Made by a program: the position numbers and the translations under genes. Positions 15,187 through 21,503 of a stretch of DNA of 27,685 nucleotides are shown here, one piece after another (within the stretch, counting starts at the first letter, position 1; each line of letters starts with the position of its first letter). The notes beneath the pieces are model-generated. The model ran no database searches and was not told the origin of the DNA. It saw nothing but the letters and a program-made list of their open reading frames with translations. This DNA is from an uncultured Actinomycetes bacterium (GTDB taxonomy: Bacteria > Actinomycetota > Thermoleophilia > Solirubrobacterales > 70-9), in the NCBI GenBank assembly GCA_946886425.1, contig CAMPIP010000007.1, positions 1-27,685 on the forward strand, read 5' to 3'.

Positions 15187-16318
15187 GGGACGTATCGAAA
15201 GCCGGCTGCGCGAGCGCCGTTCCGAGCTGGAGCGGTCGGCTTTTGCACTCGTGCAGTCAGTCGTCGACCCTGCCGACGCCACCGACTCGACCTATGCAAT
15301 TGGGCTTCGGGCTGCTCTAGCCGCGGCGCTCGACTACGGCCTGGAAGCGATTGCCGCGCCGGACGCCGAACCCGGTCCGGTTCCTGCCGCAATGCGATCT
15401 CAGGCTCGGCTGGCGGCCCGCAACGGCGTTAGTCTCGACACTGTCATTCGACGCTACAACGCCGGTCACGCATTTCTTGCGGATACGCTTCTTCAAGAGG
15501 CGGTTGAGGCCGGCGCCAGCGCGGCTGAGGTCAAGGCGTCCCTGCGCTCGCTGGCGGCTCACTACGACCGGATTCTCGCCGCGGTCGGCGAGGAGCACGG
15601 ACGCCAATCGGAGGCAGTGGCGCTTGATCCCTCTCGGCGTCGGGTCGAACTCCTCCGCCTCTTGCTCGCCGGCCAACTGAACGAGGCCCCCGACCTTCCT
15701 TACGAGTTCGACGCTCATCATTTGGCCCTGGTTACTTCCGGCCCTGCTGCTTCAGAGGCGCTGAAGCAGTTCGGAAGGCACTACGACCACCGCCTGCTCA
15801 TTGCCTGCCCGGACGAACTTACGGCGTGGGCGTGGCTAGGCAGCCGCCGAGCCTACGGTGAACGTGAACTGGACTTGGTCCGTTCCTACTTTTGGCCGGA
15901 TGGCCTAAGAGTGGGCTGCGGAGAGCCAGGCTATGGGCTCCTGGGCTGGCGTCTGTCGCACCGCCAGGCAGCTGCAGCCTTGGCTGTCCCCCTGTCGGAA
16001 CCGGTGGTCCGCTACGGATCGGTTGCCCTTTTGGCTGCCGCCCTCCGCAACGAACTACTGCAGAGCCTGCTGCGCAACCGATTTCTCGCGCCGCTCGAGG
16101 CTTCGTCCGACGGAGGCACCGTTGCCAAGCAGACCCTTCGCGCCTACTTTGCCGCCGCCGGCAACACCACCTCAGCCGCGGCCGCCCTGGGGGTCGATCG
16201 TTCGACAGTCCGAAGCCGCTTGAACGCAATCGAGGACCGCCTGCACTGTTCCATCGATACTGCGTCCCCCGAGCTGCAGGTCGCCCTGCGCCTGGATGGG
16301 ATGGAATCGGGCGCCTGA
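15170..16318 (+). CDS. PucR/CdaR-type helix-turn-helix transcriptional regulator
   Basis: This 382-residue protein has no membrane segments. The last 65 residues are a PucR C-terminal HTH: 'KQTLRAYFAAAGNTTSAAAA' then LGVDRSTVRSRLNAIEDRL (near residues 323-362). The N-terminal 150 residues are helical ('LAARNGVSLDTVIRRYNAGH'), resembling the RsbRD-type or otherwise uncharacterised sensor half found in actinobacterial PucR proteins. A GGDEF-derived central region is plausible for 170-290. GTG 15170 overlaps the preceding gene by 17 bp, which suggests co-transcription with the exported proteins and control of them or of their stimulus. A GGAG lies just before the GTG, closer than ideal, so a start a few codons later is possible. 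A strong hairpin follows the stop. Confidence 0.82.
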   Translation: MAITSEGRIESRLRERRSELERSAFALVQSVVDPADATDSTYAIGLRAALAAALDYGLEAIAAPDAEPGPVPAAMRSQARLAARNGVSLDTVIRRYNAGHAFLADTLLQEAVEAGASAAEVKASLRSLAAHYDRILAAVGEEHGRQSEAVALDPSRRRVELLRLLLAGQLNEAPDLPYEFDAHHLALVTSGPAASEALKQFGRHYDHRLLIACPDELTAWAWLGSRRAYGERELDLVRSYFWPDGLRVGCGEPGYGLLGWRLSHRQAAAALAVPLSEPVVRYGSVALLAAALRNELLQSLLRNRFLAPLEASSDGGTVAKQTLRAYFAAAGNTTSAAAALGVDRSTVRSRLNAIEDRLHCSIDTASPELQVALRLDGMESGA

Positions 16319-16323
16319 GAAAG

Positions 16324-16359
16324 CCCACCGGAGCCGTGCCGGTGCATGGCTCCGGTGGG
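16324..16359. terminator. Bidirectional terminator hairpin
   Basis: CCCACCGGAGCC (16324-16335) and GGCTCCGGTGGG (16348-16359) are perfect 12-bp arms with a 12-base loop. The hairpin lies between the PucR stop and the convergent secreted-protein stop. There is no T-tract, which is common in GC-rich actinobacteria. Confidence 0.8.
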
Positions 16360-16375
16360 AAGAACGGGGGTCGGA

Positions 16376-17059
16376 TCAGCTGGTACGCAGATCCAGCTCC
16401 ATGCTGCCGTCCGAATAGCTGCCGGAGGGAACGCCCATGAACTGACAGGCCCAACCGCTGGTGGTGTATTTCAAGCCTGAGCCGACAACGACCGTCAGAA
16501 GTGATTTCTCGCCGGTCTGGCTCTGGAGGCTCTGCATTCCCGAGCTGGAGCTCAACTGCTGGGCGGGAATGGTGATCGTGCAACCCAGCCCCACGGCTTT
16601 CAGGATGATTGCCTTCCCCGGTTCGCAAGCGATCTCAGCTGCGGCGAAGGCCTGGTGGTCGACGAGGGGACCAAAGTCCGAGAGACCGTATCTGCACCCA
16701 TCCATCGAGATCGTGCCCGGCGCGATCCCGACGAAACTGCATTCGAAAAAGTATTCCTCCGAGTCCTGCGAGAGCGAGATTTCGGAGCTGGGTTCGGTGA
16801 GCGGTCCACTTGAGAGTTCGGCGTACAAGCAGCTGAACTTACCGCTGCCGCTGCCGGTGCTCAGGAAATCGAGCTTGCCGACGATTTTTCCCTGATTGAA
16901 GCGGTTGCTGTACATATCCTCCGGATATTTGGGGGCCGCCACCTGAGCGTTGCCGCCTGGTCCTTCCTGAAGGAACAGGTCCGCGGAGGCGAGCCCCGGA
17001 GTTGCCGCCATGGCGGCGATGATTACCCCGACCAGAGCCAGGGTCCTTACTAGCCTCAT
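16376..17059 (-). CDS. Small secreted protein with six cysteines, function unknown
   Basis: This 227-residue protein starts at ATG 17059 with GGGAGA upstream. The frame stays open to 17113, but that extension has no ribosome site. Residues 1-28 form a signal peptide (MRLVRTLALVGVIIAAMAAT then GLASA-D). The mature part has six cysteines in the contexts FSCLY, FECSF, DGCRY, IACEP, LGCTI and WACQF, enough for three disulfides. Its composition is rich in Ser, Gly and beta-formers, typical of an extracellular beta-sandwich. I recognise no family. It is convergent with the exported-protein operon, separated by a shared terminator, and divergent from the TetR gene at 17285, so that TetR might control it. 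Confidence 0.7.
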   Translation of the reverse strand: MRLVRTLALVGVIIAAMAATPGLASADLFLQEGPGGNAQVAAPKYPEDMYSNRFNQGKIVGKLDFLSTGSGSGKFSCLYAELSSGPLTEPSSEISLSQDSEEYFFECSFVGIAPGTISMDGCRYGLSDFGPLVDHQAFAAAEIACEPGKAIILKAVGLGCTITIPAQQLSSSSGMQSLQSQTGEKSLLTVVVGSGLKYTTSGWACQFMGVPSGSYSDGSMELDLRTS

Positions 17060-17209
17060 ATCTGTCTCCCTGCGTTGTGTGGAACGTGTATCCAGCGCTT
17101 GTGCGCTGACCATGCGAGCGTCCCAGGCGGTAGGCGGTAGTCGCTACAACGATTTGGGAGTCGGACCTCAGCAAACCGGAGCTTGTGCCTAGATCTCGGG
17201 CGCTTTCGT

Positions 17210-17284
17210 ACCACGTGAGTACCTTGACAAACTCGAACTGAGATGTTTATATGCCGGCCGTCGCCTTATAGGAACGGAGACGGT
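17210..17284 (+). promoter_or_regulatory. TetR-type promoter/operator region (copy 2)
   Basis: TTGACA (17224-17229) is followed by TTATAT (17248-17253) at 18 bp, and GGAG (17276-17279) precedes ATG 17285 by five bases. The whole block is homologous to 7441-7518. The conserved GTCGCCTTATAGG just after the -10 is a candidate autoregulatory operator. Confidence 0.65.
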
Positions 17285-17953
17285 ATGGCTGAAAAGGACA
17301 TCGTGCAGCCGAACCCGTTGGCACCGCGGATCGAGCAAAGTCCCTCGCGCTCGGAATCCGCGCGGGAGGAGGTGGCGGGGGTCCGGACGCGGAAGATCCT
17401 CGACGGGCTCACCGCGGCCCTCGCCGACCATGGCTACGACGACACCCGGATCACCGACATCGTCGGACTGGCCGGCGTCCCCCGGCCGACTTTTTACGAA
17501 CTCTTCGAGAGCAAGGATCAGTGCTTCGCAGTCGCCTACTCCGAGGGCGTGGAGCGGCTCGCGGCGGCTATCGAGGAGGCCATCCCGGCGAAGGCGGACT
17601 GGCCTGAGCAGGTGTCTGCCGGCCTCGCCGCCGGCCTTGAGTTCCTCGCCGCCAGTCCGGCCCTGGCCCATCTGCTGTTGGTTGAGGCGCTGGCCGCCTC
17701 GCGTCCGGTTCGGCTAGAGCACGAGCGCTCGCTGCAGCGCTTGGCGGTGGCGTTGCGGCCGCCGGCTCAGGCAGCGGACGTTCCCGAGGAGGCTGCCTGG
17801 CTGCTCGCCGGCGGCCTCACTTCGCTGCTTGCCGGACGGGTGCTAGCCGGGGAGGCTGAACGCCTCCCCGAAGCCCATGTCCTCCTGCTTGACTATGTGC
17901 TCGCCTCCTCGCCCCCGGCAACGGGGCACCCTGCACGTGATTGGCGGGCCTGA
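17285..17953 (+). CDS. TetR/AcrR-family transcriptional regulator
   Basis: This 222-residue protein starts at ATG 17285, supported by GGAG and by the match to the orphan promoter copy. The open frame begins earlier (17243), but within the predicted promoter and leader. The HTH is near residues 50-80 ('YDDTRITDIVGLAGVPRPTF' then YELFESKDQCFAVAYSEGV). A C-terminal helical ligand domain ends 'LPEAHVLLLDYVLASSPPAT'. It is immediately followed, in a different frame with a 17-bp overlap, by a second TetR-like sequence that is broken. This could once have been a tandem TetR fusion or a coupled pair. Its own target is probably the conserved region 17210-17284 and possibly also 7441-7515, which would tie it to the collagen-like operon. 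Confidence 0.85.
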   Translation: MAEKDIVQPNPLAPRIEQSPSRSESAREEVAGVRTRKILDGLTAALADHGYDDTRITDIVGLAGVPRPTFYELFESKDQCFAVAYSEGVERLAAAIEEAIPAKADWPEQVSAGLAAGLEFLAASPALAHLLLVEALAASRPVRLEHERSLQRLAVALRPPAQAADVPEEAAWLLAGGLTSLLAGRVLAGEAERLPEAHVLLLDYVLASSPPATGHPARDWRA

Positions 17954-18586
17954 GCGCTTCGAGCCAGACCCCTTCGGCAGTCTCCCGACGGAGGAGCTGG
18001 CGCTGGCGCGGCTGCCACCCGGCCGCCACTGCCTGCCGCGCTCCTTCGTCCTCCGCAGCCAGAGGCTGCGAATCGTCGCCGGCATGCTGCATGGTTTGCA
18101 CGAACACAGCTACCCGGGAACGACGATCGGCCACATCACAGCCGAGGCGCGGGTCTCCCCGGGCCGCTTTCTACCGGGAGTTCGCCGACAAGGAGGCTTG
18201 CTTTTGGCCACCTCCGACGCCGTCAGTCGATGGGTTTGCGAGCGAGTCGAGGCGGCGGTGGCAGGCGCCGCGGACTGGGAGGGTGTCCACGCCGGCGCCG
18301 CTGAGGGGTTGGGGCTGCTTGCGGACAATCCCGAGGTAGCCCGTATCTTCACGGTTAAGGTCGCCCAGGCGGGTGCCGCTGCACGCGAGCTGTCGACGAC
18401 CTCGAGGTCTTCCTGTTGGGCGGCGTCGTTTCTCTGGACGCCCGCTATGTCGAGGGGGAACGCGCCAAACGGCTCCCCGAGGCCGAGGCCGAGGCCACCA
18501 CGGTCCTGGTCGAGTACCTGCTGATGCCCTGTCTCGGCTCAGAGCGAGCGAGCCTCTTGCTACCGCAGTTGCGCGAGATCGGCTGA
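17937..18586 (+). pseudogene. TetR-family regulator remnant with at least three frameshifts
   Basis: From GTG 17937 one frame reads 'IGGPERFEPDPFGSLPTEEL' then 'ARLPPGRHCLPRSFVLRSQR' and a TetR-type HTH up to 'IGHITAEARVS'. An extra C in the run near 18158 moves the HTH end into a second frame ('RAAFYREFADKEACF'). A missing base near 18205 restores the first frame ('LATSDAVSRWVCERVEAAVA'). Near 18395 the frame is lost again, and a third frame carries 'DDLEVFLLGGVVSLDARYVE' through 'LLMPCLGSERAS' to TGA 18586. The parts are in TetR order, so this is one dead gene rather than chance. The GTG and upstream TGA overlap suggests translation was coupled to the intact TetR before it decayed. Sequencing error at the C-run is possible but unlikely to explain all breaks. 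Confidence 0.75.
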
Positions 18587-18654
18587 CCTCGACAGGCCGC
18601 CCGGAGCGATTTGGAGCGGGCGCTAGGCTGGGCTGAAGCGAGAAGGAGAGCGAG

Positions 18655-20100
18655 ATGGCCACCCAAACCGTCCAAGCAACCGACCACAAGCTGCTCGCCG
18701 CCGGCGAGTGGATCGAGACCGGCGAGTGGGGGGAGGTGAAGAGCCCCTACGACGGGAGCCCGGTGGGGCGGGTCGCGCAGGGCGACGAGGCGCTGGTCGA
18801 CCGGGCGGTGCGGGCCGCGCAGGAGGCCTTCGAGTCCGCCGACTTCCCCCAGCACGCGCGGGCAGCCGTCCTCGAGCGCGCCGCCGAGCTGGTCGGCGAG
18901 CGGGTCGAGGACCTCGCCCTGACGATCGCCGCCGAGGCCGGGAAGCCGATCAAGACCGCGACCGTCGAGGCGCAGCGCTGCGTCTCCACGCTGGAGTTCT
19001 CCGCGGTCGAGGCGCGCAAGCTGACCGGCGGCACCGTGCCCATGGACGCCTCGCCGGCCGGGGTCGGCAAGCTCGGCGTGATGCTGCGCGTCCCCTACGG
19101 GGTGGTCGGCGCGATCAGTCCCTTCAACTTCCCGCTCAACCTCGTCGCCCACAAGCTCGGGCCGGCGATCGCGGCCGGCAACGCGATCGTCCTCAAGCCG
19201 GCCGGCCAGACCCCGATCTCGGCGCTGAAACTTGCCGAGATCCTCCAGGAGGCCGGGCTGCCCGAGGGCTGGCTCAGCGTCATCCCCGGGCCCGGCTCCA
19301 AGGTCGGCAACGCGATCGTCGAGCACGAGCTGACCCGCGCCCTCACCTTCACCGGTTCAGCAGGGGTCGGCTGGGACATCCGCTCCAAAGTCCCCCACAA
19401 GAAGGTCAACCTCGAGCTCGGCTCCAACGCGCCGCTTATCGTCCACGCCGACGGCGACTGGGAAGCCGCGGCGGATAAAGCGAAGCTCCACGCCTTCTCG
19501 CACGCCGGACAGAGCTGCATCTCGATCCAGCGCATCCTCCTCCACGAGGACGTAGCCGACGCTTTCACGGAGCGGCTGGTCGCCAACGCCGAGGCGCTCA
19601 CGGTCGGCGACCCGCTCGACGAGGCGACCGACGTCGGGCCGCTGATCACCCCCGGCGACCGCGACCGCGTCAAGGAGTGGATCGACGAGGCGGTCGGCGC
19701 CGGCGCCGTGCTGCTGACCGGCGGCGAGCTGGTCGACGACGGCCGCTGCCTCGCCCCGACCCTCCTCAAAGCGCCGCCCAAAGAGGCCGAGGTCTGGTGC
19801 GAGGAGATCTTCGGCCCGGTGGCGACGATCGACACCTTCACCGAGTTCGACGAGGCGCTGGCTCTCGCCAACGACTCCAAGTTCGGCCTCCAGGCCGGCG
19901 TCTTCACCCGCGACGTCGGCCGCGCCCTGGCGGCCGCCCGCGTCCTCGAGTTCGGCGGCGTCCTGATCAACGAGGTGCCGACCTTCCGGGCCGACCAGCA
20001 GCCCTACGGTGGCGTCAAGGACTCCGGCAACACCCGCGAGGGTCCCGCCTACGGGGTGATCGAGCTGACCGAGGAGAGGTTCGTAACGCTGCAGGGGTAG
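18655..20100 (+). CDS. NAD(P)-dependent aldehyde dehydrogenase
   Basis: This 481-residue protein has normal length for the superfamily. Expected landmarks are present: 'GVVGAISPFNFPLN' with the oxyanion Asn (near residues 146-159), 'KPAGQTPISAL' for cofactor binding (near 181-191), 'FTGSAGVGWDIRSK' (near 236-249), the general-base Glu in 'NLELGSNAP' (near 253), the catalytic Cys in 'HAGQSCISIQRI' (near 287), and 'EEIFGPVATI' (near 383-392). It oxidises an aldehyde to an acid with NAD or NADP. The 'GQSCISIQRI' context is like lactaldehyde, glyceraldehyde-3-phosphate and phosphonoacetaldehyde dehydrogenase relatives, but the substrate is not settled. AGAAGGAGAG (18641-18650) is a strong ribosome site for ATG 18655. 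TAGGCT at 18624-18629 is a possible -10 box. Confidence 0.93.
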   Translation: MATQTVQATDHKLLAAGEWIETGEWGEVKSPYDGSPVGRVAQGDEALVDRAVRAAQEAFESADFPQHARAAVLERAAELVGERVEDLALTIAAEAGKPIKTATVEAQRCVSTLEFSAVEARKLTGGTVPMDASPAGVGKLGVMLRVPYGVVGAISPFNFPLNLVAHKLGPAIAAGNAIVLKPAGQTPISALKLAEILQEAGLPEGWLSVIPGPGSKVGNAIVEHELTRALTFTGSAGVGWDIRSKVPHKKVNLELGSNAPLIVHADGDWEAAADKAKLHAFSHAGQSCISIQRILLHEDVADAFTERLVANAEALTVGDPLDEATDVGPLITPGDRDRVKEWIDEAVGAGAVLLTGGELVDDGRCLAPTLLKAPPKEAEVWCEEIFGPVATIDTFTEFDEALALANDSKFGLQAGVFTRDVGRALAAARVLEFGGVLINEVPTFRADQQPYGGVKDSGNTREGPAYGVIELTEERFVTLQG

Positions 20101-20103
20101 CCT
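20098..20103 (+). promoter_or_regulatory. Leaderless-type -10 box (TAGCCT) of the Dph6-like gene
   Basis: TAGCCT starts with the TAG stop of the aldehyde dehydrogenase and ends seven bases before GTG 20111. No Shine-Dalgarno precedes that GTG and no obvious -35 is visible. Confidence 0.4.
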
Positions 20104-20110
20104 GGCGCCC

Positions 20111-20788
20111 GTGCACGGCGCGGGCGACTTCGGCGGAACCCCGGTCTTCTGCTCCTGGAGCGGGGGGAAGGACTCGGCGCTGGCGCTGCACGAAGCGGCG
20201 CGGGCTGGGGCCGAGCCGCGGCTGCTGGTCTCGATGATGGTCGAGGGCGGCGAGCGCTCGCGCTCGCACGGGTTGAGCCGCGAGGTGCTGGCGGCGCAGG
20301 CGGAGGCGGTCGGGCTGCCGATCGAGTTCGGGGCCGCCAGCTGGAGCGGCTACGAAGCGGAGCTGATCCGGGTCCTCGAGGCGAGCATTGCCGCGGGCGG
20401 GCCGATCGTCGGCGTCTTCGGCGACATCGACATGCAGGACCACCGCGACTGGGTCGAGCGGGTCTGCGGCCTGGTCGGGGCGGAAGCGCGGCTGCCGATC
20501 TGGCAGCGGGATCGCCGCGCCGTCATGGACGAGCTGCTCGACACCGGCTTCCGGGCCGTGATCGTCGCCGTCCGCGACGGCGTCCTGCCAAAGGAGCTGC
20601 TGGGAGTGATGATCGACGCCGAGGTGGTCGCCGCGATCGAGGCCGCCGGCGCCGACGCCGCCGGCGAGAACGGCGAGTATCACTCGCTCGTCGTCGACGG
20701 CCCGCTCTTCGAGCGCCCGCTGGCGGTCGAAGCGGGCGAGCGCAGCCTCCGCGACGGCGTCTGGTTCACTGACGTCAGCCTTGCCTGA
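20111..20788 (+). CDS. Dph6-type ATP pyrophosphatase (diphthine-ammonia ligase-like)
   Basis: This 225-residue protein has the PP-loop SGGKDSALAL near residues 16-25, which binds ATP and releases pyrophosphate. It also has the family signature 'GENGEYHSLVVDGPLF' near 195-210. These together define the Dph6/MJ0570 group. In eukaryotes Dph6 amidates diphthine on elongation factor 2. Bacteria lack diphthamide, so the bacterial members act on another acceptor that is not known. 'YEAELIRVLE' and 'VFGDIDMQDHRDWVERVC' are further family-like blocks. The start is GTG 20111, leaderless by appearance. The closest neighbour, a pentapeptide protein, begins 20 bases after the stop with its own promoter-like box, so no operon is required. 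Confidence 0.85.
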   Translation: MHGAGDFGGTPVFCSWSGGKDSALALHEAARAGAEPRLLVSMMVEGGERSRSHGLSREVLAAQAEAVGLPIEFGAASWSGYEAELIRVLEASIAAGGPIVGVFGDIDMQDHRDWVERVCGLVGAEARLPIWQRDRRAVMDELLDTGFRAVIVAVRDGVLPKELLGVMIDAEVVAAIEAAGADAAGENGEYHSLVVDGPLFERPLAVEAGERSLRDGVWFTDVSLA

Positions 20789-20796
20789 GGGCTGAG

Positions 20797-20802
20797 TAGG
20801 TT
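20797..20802 (+). promoter_or_regulatory. Leaderless-type -10 box (TAGGTT) of the pentapeptide gene
   Basis: TAGGTT ends six bases before GTG 20809, and no ribosome site is visible. The same arrangement is seen at seven other starts in this window. Confidence 0.35.
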
Positions 20803-20808
20803 GCCGTC

Positions 20809-21417
20809 GTGACTTCTCCGCCGCCCATCGGCGCCACCGAGGCGCCGGATCTCGCCGGGGACGACCCCGTCGAGATCGACGCGGAGGAGCTCGCCGCCGA
20901 CCGCGAGCTGGAGGGGATCGCCCTCGCCGGGACCGTCCTCGACGGCGCCGACCTGCGCGGCCTCCGCCTCGTCGACGTGCGCGGCGAGCGGGTCAGTGCC
21001 ACGAGCGGCGACTGGCGTGGGGGCGGCCTGGTCCGGGTCGAGCTGCGCGAGGCGCGGCTGACCGGGCTCGATCTCGGCGAGGCGAAGCTGCGCGAGGTCC
21101 GTTTCGCCGGCTGCAAGCTCGACTACGCCAACTTCCGTTTCGCCACTGTCGAGTACGTCAGCTTCGAGGACTGCGTCCTCAACCGCGCCGACTTCCAGGG
21201 CGCCAAGCTCGACTCGGTCCGCTTCGAGGGCTGCCGGCTCGGCGAGGCCGACTTCACCAAGGCGACCCTCTCCCGGGTCGACTTCCGCGGCTCCGACATC
21301 GCCGGCCTGGGCGGCTCGCTGCTCGGCCTGCGCGGCGCCATCGTCGACTCCCTGCAGCTGATGGACCTCTCGCCCCAACTCGCCGCCGAGCTGGGGATCG
21401 CGGTCGAGCAGGCCTGA
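20809..21417 (+). CDS. Pentapeptide-repeat protein
   Basis: This 202-residue protein starts with GTG. From about residue 33 to 170 the chain follows the A(D/N)LxX five-residue rhythm: 'VLDGADLRGLRL', 'LTGLDLGEAKLREVRFAGCK', 'LDYANFRFATVEYVSFEDC', 'LNRADFQGAKLDSVRFEGCR', 'LGEADFTKATLSRVDFRGSD'. This folds into a right-handed quadrilateral beta helix. There is no signal peptide, so it is cytoplasmic. Some relatives (MfpA, Qnr) mimic DNA and protect gyrase, but most have no known role and nothing here points to gyrase. The acidic N-terminal 30 residues are not repetitive. The C-terminal 'SLQLMDLSPQLAAELGIAVE' probably caps the helix. Confidence 0.9.
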   Translation: MTSPPPIGATEAPDLAGDDPVEIDAEELAADRELEGIALAGTVLDGADLRGLRLVDVRGERVSATSGDWRGGGLVRVELREARLTGLDLGEAKLREVRFAGCKLDYANFRFATVEYVSFEDCVLNRADFQGAKLDSVRFEGCRLGEADFTKATLSRVDFRGSDIAGLGGSLLGLRGAIVDSLQLMDLSPQLAAELGIAVEQA

Positions 21418-21434
21418 CCCGGACCGCTGGCTTT

Positions 21435-21458
21435 CCACCCCAGTAGTGAGTAGGGTGG
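21435..21458. terminator. Weak hairpin after the pentapeptide gene
   Basis: CCACCC (21435-21440) and GGGTGG (21453-21458) can pair around a 12-base loop, with AAAA soon after. The stem is only 6 bp, so this is tentative. Confidence 0.3.
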
Positions 21459-21503
21459 CAAAAGCAGTTAAGCAATTCGGGTTCTCTGAGCGGAGGGGTG
21501 GAG

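Noticed and set aside
17060..17209. Promoter or operator for the Cys-rich secreted protein
   Set aside because: Only short direct GGCGGTA repeats and a CACGTG are visible. No -10/-35 pair fits the minus strand convincingly, so nothing is called.
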